Below, piece by piece: positions 21,875 through 34,500 of a stretch of DNA of 36,066 bases (within the stretch, counting starts at the first letter, position 1; the number at the start of each line of letters is the position of its first letter). A program made the translations under genes and the position numbers. The stretch comes from Klebsormidium nitens. Its lineage: Eukaryota > Streptophyta > Klebsormidiophyceae > Klebsormidiales > Klebsormidiaceae. The DNA lies in contig DF237085.1 of assembly GCA_000708835.1 (NCBI GenBank), positions 138,872 to 174,937 on the forward strand, written 5' to 3'. The notes beneath the pieces are model-generated. The model did no database searches. It was not told the origin of the DNA and saw nothing but the letters and a program-made list of their open reading frames with translations.

Positions 21875-22634
21875 TGGTCGAGTAAGGGTGCGTTACTGCC
21901 GTGTGCCAAGATCACACCGGCCCTCCCTTTGGAGACGTGATTGAGGTCAGAGGCTTGTATGCGGGACGTTTTATGATATTGATTACGGCCAAACTATTGT
22001 CAATGTACTTTCATCGTCGAATGATTGGTCGACATCCTGTCGTGTTCCGAGTATTCAAGGGCTTTAGGGCTAAGCAAAAGGCCACGCGTAGGCTTTTGCC
22101 GGCCTAGTATGAGCCCCCGCATCAAATCAGAGTGCCGGCATCCGCCTGTGGATGGCATTTGTCTAAGAAAAGGTTTCTTGTGCTCCAATGCTTATCAAGC
22201 ACTTGTAAGCATCAGCTGGTTCAGTGCAAGCATGTTTGTAAGGATTTGTTATGCAGTCGCATCGCTTTCGTGCAATGCAAGCAGTGCTTTCCCGTGGCTA
22301 AATGCATTGCAATGTTGCACGGAAGTATATCGGAATGCTTGGTAAGGTCGCGTAAGGCCTCATCGGAATGCAATCCGGCGTGACCTCCAAACGCATGTTG
22401 AAGGACTCAAATTATTGCATGACCATTCTGGTAGAACAAAAGTTAACGAGTTGTGCAGTGGATATTGTACGAGCATGGGCCTCAACCGGGCCCACAAGTT
22501 AATTGTGGCACTACCAGTTTCTCAAGATCGAGCTGCAGCCAAGTTGTACGTACGCTAAAGGTTATTATCATGCGCTGCAAATCTTGAACATAAAGTCCCT
22601 TTTCAATCCGAGAAAACAAACGTTACGTCGCCAG

Positions 22635-23178
22635 ATTAAACCACCACCCACGATTTATAATCGGGCAAAGTTAAAATGCCGACGTGGCATAATTTGCCAA
22701 CGGTCGTTGAAATTGTGAAATTCAAACTGCGACCGTGGGGCGCATCATTTTGAACACTGTAATGGCCGCTCCCACAAGCAATTGCAGCATCAAATCTTCA
22801 CCAAATCTGGCGGTGTCAAGCTTGTTCGCCTGGAACAGGCCCCGCTGGGACGCGCTCCTTTTTCCAGCCGCCTTCAAAAACGTCCAAAAACAAGGCCTGT
22901 AAGCGCAAGAATGGTGCGGTTGCCTTATAGGAGCTATTTTAGCTCGTTTTGAGAGCTGTAAAAACGGGCGCCCTCTCTTGAGGCCTCTATGTGGCGACTG
23001 AGCTTGGCATTGCCGGCAAAGAGCATGATGTGGCCAACCAATAAGGTAGGCAAGAGCCATTTCTGCAGTGCCAAAAGCTTGCGCCCCATGAGAGAACTTG
23101 AACTTCTCTTGAGAAGTTCAAGTTCTGAGGACGGCCGGCATCGCGGCCGGATTTATAGGTGGCGGGTGGTGGTTTAAT
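22635..23178. mobile_element. MITE-like element with terminal inverted repeats
   Basis: The left end attaaaccaccaccc (22635-22649) is repeated perfectly in inverse orientation at the right end (23164-23178). Weaker inverted similarity continues inward for about 35 nt on both sides (cgatttataatcgg against cacctataaatccgg; atgccgac against atgccggcc). The enclosed 544 nt encode nothing I recognise. Size and structure fit a non-autonomous DNA transposon. I see no clear target-site duplication, so the family cannot be assigned. Confidence 0.6.
23093..23126. repeat. Perfect hairpin inside the MITE-like element
   Basis: agaacttgaacttctc and its exact reverse complement gagaagttcaagttct are separated by tt, giving a 16-bp stem with a 2-nt loop. 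It lies just inside the right terminal inverted repeat. Confidence 0.9.
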
Positions 23179-23779
23179 GCAATCATTGTCATCACTCACC
23201 TGCGATCAAATGACTTAAGCTGCCAAACTTGCAGTTGTACATGGACGTTAAGACAAACATGCAAATTAGCCAATTTTGCATGAAAGGGTTGAATTCATGA
23301 AATGTGCGACATATGCCAAGCGTTCGCAGATTAAACATTCAGCAAGCTAGCTTTCCATAAGGTCAACATCGACATACCCTTGACATATACTGCATGGTTG
23401 ACCACACGGGGCCGGCAGTCGCGTATCCGCTATCAGACTTCTTGAGGCCCATGATGATGGATTGGAGCCTTCGTTTCTTTTTTATTGTTCGTTTCTTGTC
23501 GTCCTTGCCAAGAATGCTCCAGCTCCGAGTGATTGTGACACGGACTTACAATGGCTGCAATCATATTGCAATGGTGTGCTCTGCTTGCTACTCAGTTTCG
23601 ATGCAACGGTGCAAGTTTTTTGATGATTCATGTTACCCAATGTTTTGAACTACCTATTAGATACTAACACTGGGAATTCTAGCAAACAACGTCAAGACTC
23701 AGGGTACGATCTGGCGCTCCAATGGGACATCATGGCCGACCACGAGCGAGTCGGGCGCCTAGCTCGCCGCGGCCGCCCG

Positions 23780-23806
23780 GGCCGCCGCCGGATGCCGGCG
23801 GCGGCC
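23780..23806. repeat. GC-only hairpin, 12-bp stem, 3-nt loop
   Basis: ggccgccgccgg, loop atg, ccggcggcggcc: an exact inverted repeat inside a very GC-rich island (about 23755-23845) in otherwise AT-richer intergenic sequence. The island also contains further gcggccgc and cccggg palindromes. Confidence 0.85.
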
Positions 23807-24810
23807 GCCGGACCGCCGAACGCGGCCCGGGTGCCGCGCTTCGAGTCCCTTATGCTGCCAGCGCGCGCGCTCCCAACCAGTCAATCGTCAACCGGTCACC
23901 AAAACAGTTGTGTTTGTGACCAACGGGAGACTCGGCGAGTCACTAGGTACCACCGGAGCTGGCAGCAAGGAGAGCGTGACACTTGGTACCCCACGCATAT
24001 ACGCCATCATGACAGACAGTAACCTACTCTAAGCAGGGGTAGCATTCTGCAGTCTTCGGAGCCCCATGGTGGAGAGAGTTTTTCACCAAATATCTGCAGC
24101 CTCACACGCGTACTCGATTTTAGAGCGTGACATCATGATATTTTGTCGTCATTTTGAGATGTTACACTTGTCATCAGCAAGGCAGACGTCATTCATTGCA
24201 ATCAGTCTGAGGACAGTTCAACTGAACCCAGATAAGTGCGTTCTCACTGCTTCCTAAGTTTCGTATCGAAAACGTGAATGATTTTGATTACACAAGGTTC
24301 GATCCATTTTCGGCGTCTTCCGGATGCTTCGCGTCAGGAAAGGACCCTTCGAGTCCGGAAGGTCCATTCGACTTCGATAAGTTTTGCAGGCGCAAATTCT
24401 TGGAAGGACTTCGGCAGTTGAGCACGACTGCAGTCCCAAAACCGAAACGCCGTTCGAACGACCTGAAAGTCGTACCGGTATGATGCGTCTTGCCGAGTCC
24501 CCGCCGCACGCTCAATATGAGAGAGTCCAGGAAGGACTGAGGAGGGCCAGCAAGACTGGGCCGCTAGTTTTTCCAAATCTTCCACAAAGGAGACCAGATC
24601 AGATTCAGGAAGGAAGGGAATAGGGCGCCACGCCGTACGTTTTGGTATAAGAGATCTACAGCAGGGGTTGAGAATCGAGATGCTCTGAAAAATTGAGCGA
24701 GGTCGACGTACCCACCTGGAGATTCTTCACTTGGGGGGTTTGTCCCAGTGCTGATCTATGAGACCACGGCGAAGGCTCAGCTGTGTTTTCCTTTCTTCTG
24801 GGGTAGCAGG

Positions 24811-27800
24811 ATGGACGATTTTGATGGAGGATTGTGCTTCGATTTTGAGGCAGGTCTTGATACCGGGCGTCTTGGGACTCCGTCGGACGATCTGTATGGA
24901 GGGGGTCATGGTTTGGGGGATGTGCCGCCAGAAGTGGTGGGGAGGAGCCACATGGCGGCTCGCAGGAACTATAGGCAAACAGTCTGTCGGCATTGGTTAA
25001 AGGGTCTTTGTATGAAGGGGGATTCGTGTGGGTTCTTACACCAGTTTGATCCGACCCGGATGCCTGTTTGCCGATTCTTTGCGAAACATGGGGAGTGCCG
25101 AGAGCCGAAATGCCCTTTCAAGCATACACTGGAGGACCTGAAGGAATGTAACATGTGAGCACCTCTTCTACTTGGCTTGCTTGGTTGTACGCTGCCTTTC
25201 CTTGTGACCATATATTGCTTCTCCTTAGGAGGCTTGGTTTTGCAACAATGCCTCCGATGTTGCAGCTTCAAGCTGAGTGGATGAGGTTGGCTGTAAGTAC
25301 CACCTGCTTGTAGGGGTATCTTTCCAAATGTCGTTTGCTATGGTTGTTGCAAGCTCTTGCATTGTTGTAGAACTGGATTGGCCGACCGTTGCAGCATCTT
25401 CCTTGCTCAATGGTACATGAAGCGCTGGTAATAGTTGCTTTCTGCCCTTGGATTGGTTGGCTTTTTCGGTGCTTTTTTAGTAGCTAGTTCGATGCAAATG
25501 TCAAGCTAGATAGGGCAGGCGGTGCAGGGCAGGGTTAGACAATCTGCGCAGCCATCAGGCTGTGGATCTGTGTACTTAGGCAGAGTAGCCATTTGCAGGT
25601 CAGAGAGGTTATGCAGAAGCTACTGTATCATTGTAAGCTTCATAATAATCGACTGATAAGCCGTGGTTTGCATGCATGCACTAGGGGTGGTTTTTGCAAG
25701 TAAATGTGGCATTTGTTGTTGTATAGTCCTCTTTTCCTTTTGGTTGAAAGCCTTCCCTGGTCCCTTGGGGTTGAGTGTGCTTCATACATCCAAACCTAGC
25801 CAGCACACTTGGTGCGCAGCTAGATGCTCAGGTGTAGTATCAGGATGGTTGGAAGCACGCGTGCCACGAATGAGTTCCAAGAGCAGTCTTTTTGTGAAAG
25901 TACACAATCTGGCACCCCAGCACAGCAGATGGTTCTTTCAAGATTGCACATCCTTCGTAGGCCTTTTCTTTTCAAATGGTCTTTCTTGTTCCAAGGATCA
26001 AACTCTTGGGACTTGTCATGCTGAGAGCAACATCTTGCTTCCTTCACTGCATTCTCATTTTATTCATTGTAACCTCAGCAGTTGCTGAGTTTCTTGACTT
26101 GGCCCCCTACTTTGCTGCTTTTCAGTCGTTCACCTGCTTCCAACAAGGGCAAGTCGTTGGCTTGTGCTCAGACCGGAAGCTAATGCAGCTGTCCCTCCTG
26201 TTGCAGGTACAAGTTGGGCTTCTGCCCCAATGGCCCCGATTGCCGCTATCGCCACCAGAAGTTGCCCGGCCCCCCTCCCCCAGTCCATGAGGTTGTCCAG
26301 CGCTTTCAGCAGAAGCTCTACAATGTGCACCATGGCGAGTACGCTGCCAGACGGCCTGGATCTGCTGGCCAGTATGACGTGGATGGAGATGGTGCCTGGC
26401 AGCAACAAATGAAGTTTCGCAGGGATGAGGATGCAGCCTCAGCAGGGGATGCGATGATGCGGCCAATGCCATTTGCCACTAAGGCCAATCCCATGCCGCC
26501 AGGTAGCACTAGGTAAGCAGCTTAAGCTGTGACTTGCGTGGTTGTTTAGAGGTCCTTGGCCATCTGGTACTCTACCTTGTCCGCTCATGTCTAGTGGACT
26601 GCGATCAGCCTTTGGGAATATGCAGGCAGCAGGTTGGAACGTGGGATTGTCAGTGCCCCTGGATCAGCGCTGGCATGCTGCGAGGAAGGAAGTTAGGGGG
26701 AACCCGTACCAATGCAGGGTTGCACCCTCTGTTCTGCTTGTTGCAGAGGGTTGTCAGTAGTATCTGTCGTAGTATTCTGCAGGTGGCAGGGTGTGTGGGG
26801 TTGGATCAGATTTGGTATGCTGCAAGGTGTGGGGGGGAACCCTGCTTCGGGGGCCATTTGTCTGATCTACTTTGGCGAAGATTAATTACGCCTGGTCCCG
26901 TAGATTGTTTTTTGTCTAATGAAGATGATGGTAGATACAAGATAGCAAGTGATATTTTCATAGGCTCTAGACTCAAGCAGGTTTCGGCGTAGCACACTTT
27001 GCTCCTGCGTGGTTCCGATTCCAGAGACCAGGCAGCTAGTGCAGTCTGCAATCAGGCTTGACCCCTTCATAAATGCAGAAGAGCTGGGGGAGATGCTGGA
27101 TCCGAGTCTTGCTTATAGTAGAGTTGATGTTCTTTTGAGTGGTTGGATAAGCACACTAGGTAATACCTTGTCTGCTTCAGAGTGCTGGTCTTAGAGATAC
27201 CTGCGATGATTGCTTGTCTTCTTGTGGATGAATGGTTGTCACTTTTCGACGTGAAAGGCTAACCATGTTCTCTGTGCTCCTGTTCCAGGTACTTTATCAT
27301 CAAGTCAGCAAACCGCGAGAACTTAGAGCTGTCCACGCGGCGTGGAGCCTGGGCGACGCATCGCAACAATGAGCAGCGCTTGAATGCTGCTTTTGACACA
27401 GTCGCCAACGTTATTCTTATCTACTCGATCAACGAGAGCCGGCACTTCCAGGGGTGTGCACGCATGGAGTCAAAAGTTGGGGCAACCAATGCGACTGGCC
27501 AGTGGAAATATGCCCATGGGACTGCACAGTTTGGACGCAACTTCAGGCTAAGGTGGCTAAAGGTAAGATAGGAGAGGGTTGATCAAGATTGTCGTGTAAG
27601 ATTTTCTCGTTGTCTGATATTCATATTCTGCAAGGGAGCTTGCAAGCTGTAGCAAAGTTTCAGTTGTACAAATACAGTCTGAAGAAAGGGATAAAAGGCA
27701 ACTTTTTCTTGGCTTCTGCATTGTGTGTACATCATTTACATTACTTTTCCAATCTTTCATATGAAGGCTTCGCTTCTTTGTGATATACAGCTCTGAGGTG

Positions 27801-29834
27801 TGACCACTCACTTGAAGCCTGACTTGCTTGAAGCTCGTAACACAAGCCAGATCGTTTCTCTTTGAGCACTTTGCTTCCCTCTTGACTAGATTTTTGACGC
27901 CACGGTTCCTTTTGCAGCTATGTGAGCTTTCTTTCACCAAGACCCGCCATCTGCGGAACCCCTACAACGAGAACCTGCCCGTCAAGGTGGCTCGTGACTG
28001 CCAGGAGCTGGAGCCGAGCGTCGGCGAGCAGTTAGTGGCTCTCATGTATGCGGAGCCAGACAGCGAGCTTATGGTAAGCTCTGAGGCTTGTTTGACGAGG
28101 TCTTATGATGCTGGTAGCAGTCAAAAGACCAAGCGAAGGGTTTTCTCCGATCGATGTGCTTTGTGGTGTTGTGCTGCTCAAGTACCATCCTGTAGGTGAC
28201 TCTCTGGAGATCTTCTGATCTCTTGTCAGCTTTTGCAACTTCCACAGCTGCAGTTAATGAATTGTGAGTGTCTTTCTCTGCATGCTTCTCTGCAGATGTC
28301 AGCAGCTTTGTTTTCTTGTTTTAGAGCCCATGCATGAAGCGTGGATCGAGTGGATGTAGACCCATGAAAACGAACGGATTCGCAGTGTGCTCTGTGTTTG
28401 GAGCCATATTTCACCACCCCCTTCCTCTCTTTCGCCATGCAGGGCTACCATAGCCTTTCTCTGCGACCAAGTTCTCACCTCTAGTTCGTTCTTCTTTGTG
28501 CAGGTGTTTGCTAAGAAGGCTCAGGAGGAGGAAGCTGCCAGCCGCCTCCTCGCCCAGGAAGCAATCATTGACACCGAAATGACGCCCATGGACGCCGACC
28601 CCGCCGAGGACGGCTATGGCTGGGGCCAGCGGGGGCCTCCCGTGGGCATGTGGCCAGAGGATGCGCGTGCCAGGGGCTCCGAGATGGACTATTCTCGGAG
28701 CCGTGCCGAGTACGCCATGTACCAGAGACGAGCTGCGTTTGAGCGCGCTGCCGAGTATGGAGAGCCCTTCAGGGGTTCTTACCCGGAGGCGTACGCGGAG
28801 AGGGCGTTTGCGGGGATGGGCCGGTGAGGTGGCGTGCTGTCTGGTTGTCACGGAAGTGCACAGCAAGCACCGTATGTACTTGCTCTAATTGGGGTATGCT
28901 TACAACGTTGGCAACGTTGCAGAGAGAGATTCCTTTGAGCAAGAGTCAAAAGTGTGAGGGAAGTTACTGGGTGTTCAATATCAGGTGGCAAGTTGGTTCT
29001 TGCTAGTCACAGTGTGATAATTCCCGTCGTTCCCTTCAGGATGCCACTGCGCGAACCCGGATTACATGCGATGCCGGTGGATGACGACCCGCGCATTGCT
29101 GCGTACGGCTCCAGGGTGTATCCCTCCCGGGGTGGCATCCCTCCTCCAAGTGGACGGGCCGGTTATCCAGGCCTTCCTGCTGAGTACCGCAGGAACTCGC
29201 TGGCTGCGAAGCTACAGGTTCGTTGTGGTTAACAGTCTTGATTGTTCCGGGCTTTTACTTATGTCCGTGGAATTCCGACAGTTTGCCAGATGCAGATTGA
29301 GAACGGATTTGAGCCTGTTCTCGACTGCGTATTCTCGAAGATCGGAGATACCGTCTGCTTTTTGACTCCGTCTCCTGTTTGAGGGATAACCGGAATATTG
29401 GAGGATCAGTCGAGTGCGATGTCTTGCTTCGACTCACAGCCAAGCTTGGTTTGCTCTTATGAAGCAGGTTCTGAATCTCGTTGCGCCTACACAGTCGGCT
29501 GACAGGACTTCCCCTTTCTTTCCAGGTGCCGGAGCTCGAGGGCGAGCCCAATGGGGAGTCGAGCAGCAGCGACGGCATCAGCCCCTCCGACTCGGTGCGC
29601 AGCGGCCAGTACATGAGCGACAGCGCGGTGCAGTTCCTGAAGGACCGCAGGAAAGCGATGGACTACTACGTGGCGCCCGAACAGCCGCTGCCGCGCAGTC
29701 TTCCAGATGGGTTGCTGGACGGCGAGTACGGCGACCAGTGGCGCGCTCCGATTGGACGGCGGGAGCTGATGGAGGGGCGAGGGGGCCAGTGGGCGGTGCC
29801 GCCTGGGATGGACGAAGAGTTAGGACTGATATAA
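24811..29834 (+). CDS. CPSF30: CPSF30 with C-terminal YTH domain (poly(A) factor and m6A reader), complete, 7 exons
   Basis: Exons: 24811-25154, 26207-26512, 27289-27562, 27918-28073, 28504-28823, 29040-29217, 29526-29834; 628 aa, phases consistent. The protein opens MDDFDGGLCFDFEAGLD, close to Arabidopsis CPSF30. Three CCCH fingers follow: C59-C67-C73-H77, C87-C96-C101-H105, C113-C121-C127-H131; the third is split by intron 1. Residues about 217-355 form a YTH domain (RYFIIKSAN to PSVGEQL) with the two cage tryptophans W238 and W289, spaced 51 apart as I recall for the plant protein. The tail is Pro/Gly/Arg-rich. In plants this long form sits in the polyadenylation complex and reads m6A to choose poly(A) sites; the short form lacks YTH. 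Retaining intron 2 would stop at codon 217, just after the fingers, mirroring that short form. Confidence 0.96.
26661..26860. repeat. Imperfect 151-nt tandem duplication in CPSF30 intron 2
   Basis: The block ggatcagcgctggcatgctg (26661) recurs as ggatcagatttggtatgctg (26812), each followed by a G-run and gaaccc, and each preceded by a related gcaggt-type segment. No similarity to a CPSF30 exon is visible. The period is close to that of the PPR arrays. Confidence 0.65.
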
Positions 29835-31542
29835 GCTGCCCAGTGTGCTTCGGGCACAAAGGGCAGAAAGATGTAGGCGCCGAGAGGATACAGTGACATG
29901 GGGCAGGGGAGGGTGTATGAGTATGTTGTTGTGGGGCTGGTCTTTCAACGGGTGCATAGCAGCTGGGATATCAAGATGAAGTCGGTCGTGTTAGGTTGCG
30001 TGGCAGAACAGCGTCATGAGGTTTCATGGGTAGGCCGTCTTGCTGGTGAAAAGAAAGAGGTTGCTCGCTGACCTTGCCCGGCAGCGGGGGTGCCGCTGCT
30101 GTGCAGTGGTCCTAGGCGTTTCAAAACATTAGATGCATTAGTAGCAGAGAAGTAGTGACAGAGACTCGTGAGGCTTGTACAATCCCAAAAAACCTTTCTA
30201 ACCGCATGCTGCAAATAAAGTAGAGGACCGCTGGCTTTGCGATTACTTGAGGCTGAACACACTTATCTGAACTTTTCGAAGACTTGGTAGCTAGGACGGA
30301 AGGTCCTTGCCTTGCGTTGTGAACCTGTTAGTAGAAGCGAAGGGCGTTTCCAAGTCAGTGTAGGAAGAATTTTGGTAGATATGAAGAAGATAAGTATAAA
30401 GAACAACAAGCTCGCGCTCGACACTGAACCGGATTATTATCTCATAATTGAGGATAACTTTTGAAGGAGTCTTTATGCTTCCTGTAATTATCTCTTGATT
30501 GGGTCAACTACTGACGTTGCTATTGTGCTTACTACAAATCAATGTGCAATCAGGTTAACGGGCAATCACCATGTTCTCCATCTCATGATGGCCTTCTGAA
30601 TATCCGAGTTTGGAGTCGTGAGTTCTTGTTGAATGAAACAAGGTTCAATGCCATAAATGATTGTCCGAGCAGAACCCTTGTAGTTGTCTTTGCCAGACCC
30701 GATGCTGGCATAGTCATTTCTAGACCAAAGCAAAGTGCGTGACGGAGTATATGTATCTATTGTGCACGCATCCGATATATAGCACGCAACAACATGGTGT
30801 ACTGGATCTGGCGTACAAAACAACATGTGGTTTCTGCAGCATGAAAAAGCATTCCCTAAGATGGAAATACACATTCCATGCAACGCATGCCATGATGTAT
30901 TTGCAATGAATGTGTTTATTCAACTTTATTACCATGCATACCTATTTAAATCATGCCTGGGCCGCGGCTATACTTAAACCGGACGCTCGACACTGGAGGT
31001 ACGGACTCCCGCATGCCCAGTCTAGTTGTGGCCGAGCTGGGTCAAGGAATAACCTTGTAATACGGCAAACCTGCGCTAGGACCAGGCCGTGCAGTACCGG
31101 TCGTTTAGGTACCCGACAAGTTACAACGTAGCTACCTACGCTTCTTTCTGCCGGGGGAGTATGAGGTCTGAACTACCGGTAGGCACGTCGTTTGCGGAGG
31201 GGTCTGCCGAAGTTAGGGTTCCTCCTTGACCGAGCTGAGTCTGACTGGTCGCGTGGCCTGTCTCCCTAGCTGGGCCACGTCACAGACTCGCACTCGGACT
31301 CGGAGCTGAGCACTGTTCGGTTCGAGCGCCTTCTTCCTTCTCCTTTTCCTCGTCCTCTCGAGCCTGGGCCGAAAATATTGTGCTTCGTCCCCGTCTCATC
31401 TTTCTCGTGTGTGAGTGTCTCTGGAAGCTCCTCAGTGATCTTCTCCTGCGCGCCGCAACTGAGAGGCTGTCGTTTTTCTTTTCCCTTTCACCTCTCCCTT
31501 GGTGTAGCTGTACACCCTTTAGGAGTTCCCTCACAAGTTGCG
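29835..31542. other. Intergenic region between CPSF30 and FtsH
   Basis: About 1.7 kb with no convincing gene or RNA. The first part should be the CPSF30 3' UTR; the last 200-300 nt are pyrimidine-rich (31320-31510) and probably the FtsH leader. A partial telo-box-like ttagggtt lies at 31213. The rest shows only short unrelated frames. Confidence 0.55.
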
Positions 31543-34500
31543 ATGTCAGGGGCCGGGACAGGCCGCTCTCGGCGCCTGGCGTCTGACGCCGCAGACCTCG
31601 TCCGGGAGCTCGCGAGAGGGGGGGTGCTGACAGAGCTCGCAGAGCGTGTCGTGTCTGGAAGCCTGGCAGGGCCATCCTCTGTTGCATCGGGCCTCTCGAT
31701 AGCAGCGCGTCAAATAAGAACAGCCGCTGTCGAATTGGAATCCGCTGCTTTGAGGGGGGGTGCACATGTGAAGTCCTCAGGAGCTGCGAGAACATCATGC
31801 AGGGTTGGAGGAGTAGGTGTGAGCAGTTTAGCTGCAAAAGGGGGTGAGGGGCCCAATGCTGTCAGGCGGCTAGGGGAAGTTTTGAGGAGTTGTCATCATC
31901 ATCAGCCTGGCAGGTTCTCTAGCATGGGGGCGCTCAAACTGGTGGCAGGTCCGAGGGGCTTGGGGGGGTCTGTGGCGGTCAGGCAGCTCTTGCAACAGGT
32001 GGGAACGCAGAGATTCTTGAGAATTCTCTTAGTGTTTTCTTTTTGGTTTCCTCTCCGGCGCGCAGTAGGTTTTGTGTTGACAGCAGGGCGCTGGTTTGGT
32101 CTTCTTTGGAGGGGTGGTTAAGTATCTTGAACCAAGTGATTGACCCCTTATGATGGCAGGATTGCAGCATGCTGGTTCGGTTGTGGTGGTACGTTGAAGT
32201 ACGTCTCAGGGGATTAGGGTTAAGTTAGGGGACCTGAGCTGAGCTTCAGTAGTTGTTTGACAAGCATGGATTCCTTATCTCAATCTTGAAGATCTGTATC
32301 ACGTTCAGATAGGTGCTCCAGCTTCTGTCTGTTTTGTTTGACTAGATGAATGTACAGTGGTAGGAGGAGGGCACTTTACCTTGTTGGCTCTCTGTTTGGT
32401 AAGCACCTTTGCTCCTCGTCAGTTTTGCACATATCATTGGACGAAAGCTTGCCGTGTTGAAGGCCCTGAGCCTTTCTTAAGGAAAAGCAAAGGATGATGC
32501 TCATCAAGGTGACAGGAAAGGTGCAGCGTAGTCTTTCAATTGCATGTCCTGCCTGAGGGAGCAAACTCACTCCCAGAAGTACTGCTGAAAAGTCTGCGAG
32601 CTGACCGTTGCTCTTCATTCGCTCGCAGGGGAAGCGCGAGTGGTCGGTTGCGCGGCGCTTTTATGGAACAGAAGGGCCAAAGCGGAAAGGTGAGGCACAG
32701 TTGCCAGCATTGCCTACTCCTTACATGATGTAGTTGCAAAGAGAGTCCAAAGAAGAAGAACAACGTACGGAATGTTTTTGGGTCTCTCATGTGTCATGTG
32801 TTTCCTCAACACCTCCAAAGGGCTATCGTTCCCCAGGTTTTAAGGATCCATGAAATGCAGGGAGAATGCTCAGTTGGGAAGGAGGCTGTTCTATTCCAGC
32901 GCTAGCTATACAAACTGCCTTTCCTTTCTATCCGAGCCCGTATTGCTGGCTGACTTTCTAGAGTTTTGGGGGCTTGGATAAATATCTTTTGCGTTCTGCT
33001 TCTGGTATGGACCTGACTCAGGCTTGACGTGTACTCGACTACCTATTCAATTTATGAGCGATTGTGCAACAAGCACCAAATGTCCAATCTAGTTGCAAGA
33101 AAGCAGTTGTGACATTCCTTGTGGTGCTTTGCAATCAACAAGGCACTGAATCGTCTGTTGTTCTCGTCCTTCTTTTTCAGGTTTTGAGAACTTTTATCCG
33201 AAGGGGAAGAAGGACGGAGCGCGGCCTAGCAAGTCAGAGGCAGGGTCAGGTGAGTTCTTCCCGAACTCAACAGTGGCTGCGTATGATTCCTATTTAGCAG
33301 CTAGTATCATGATCATCAACAACCAAGGTTTTGGCCCCAGTCAGTTGTCCGGGGGTGAATCTGCTTTGCGGTCCGCTCCTTTTGGAGCTCGCTTCTGCTC
33401 ACTCTTGTGGAAGACAAGCCAAAAAAGGATTCCCTTCAAATAGTGCATCAATTCAACCGCGATGCACCCCTGATCTTTTGCATTTAACAAACAATTTGAT
33501 GTGGATATCAATGTTTGGTAGCCACAGGCCAGTCGACTCAGAGCACTTGCAGTAACTTCGTGAGGTGACAGCCAAGAGGCGTTGCGATATCAGATATATG
33601 CTGCAGGCAGGATTTGGACCCTTTCTTTCAGCCATGTTTTTACTGAAGCCGGAGGTTTACTGTGTGTTTTTGTGCTTCTTCCAGAGTCCAAGGAGGAGGG
33701 GCGCACGCTTGGGGAGGTGTTTGGCAAGAACACCGCGTCTACGTTCTTGTCGACCACGCTCGGCATGCTTCTGCTGGCGTACACGCTCATGCCCAGCCGA
33801 AACGAGGCTCAGGAGGTGAGTTTAGATGACGTCACGGTTTCAACCATATTTTAGGTGTTGCGCCCTTTTCAGACTACTCGTCGTAGCTGTTGTTTGAACT
33901 CAGCACTCTGTATTGTACCTTCGTAAACGTCAACACCATTTGCGTGCGGCTGGGGTAAATGGAAGTCATGCGTGTGGGGTAGTGTCGAGTCCGGTGCAAG
34001 AGCGGTTGCACAGTTTTGTAGTGTTCACCAGCTGAGCAGTGGCTTGCAGCCAGGTTTCTTCGCTCATTGCCTTGTTACTTAGCCGCAAATGATTCATTTC
34101 ACTGTGTGGGTCAGGCGTTCAATGATGCTGCTGGCTTACCCTGTCACAGTTTCAATCTTGGGATTCGTTAAGACGTGTGAACGTGCCTGCTGAGCCTCTG
34201 TGCGGGGACGTGATGAGCACATTATGCAAGACCAATCGCCCCTTGTGGCTTGGTTTGCCTCCAACGTTGGTGGGAAAACAGCTTCCAGGCCTGTCGCAAC
34301 ATCACAGCTCCTTACTTGTATGCACATTCTGAACTTTCGTATCAGAAGCGAAAATCTTGTACCTCTTGCTCTTCTACTGCAGATCAGCTTCCAGGCGTTC
34401 AAAAACCAGTTGCTAGAGTCGGGGGCCGTGGATCGGATTGAGGTGGTCAACCGGCAGACGGCCAAGGTGTATCTCAAGCCGAGTGCCAGGAAGCCCGCCG

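Larger units (their letters stand above)
21875..24810. other. Intergenic region between PPR and CPSF30
   Basis: Nearly 3 kb without a convincing gene. It contains the MITE-like element at 22635-23178, its internal hairpin and a GC-rich hairpin at 23780-23806. The last several hundred bases should include the CPSF30 promoter and 5' UTR. A ctttcttctggggtagcag tract ends just before the CPSF30 ATG and could be a leader-intron acceptor. Confidence 0.55.

Noticed and set aside
24274-24483. 69-codon frame upstream of CPSF30
   Set aside because: No family match and it ends well before CPSF30. It might be an upstream frame in the leader, but nothing supports translation.
27009-27194. 61-codon frame inside CPSF30 intron 2
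   Set aside because: It lies within an intron whose boundaries are fixed by conserved coding sequence on both sides, and the frame resembles no known protein.
31280-31837. 185-codon minus-strand frame opposite FtsH exon 1
   Set aside because: An antisense shadow; the plus strand carries the start of a gene confirmed by its downstream exons.
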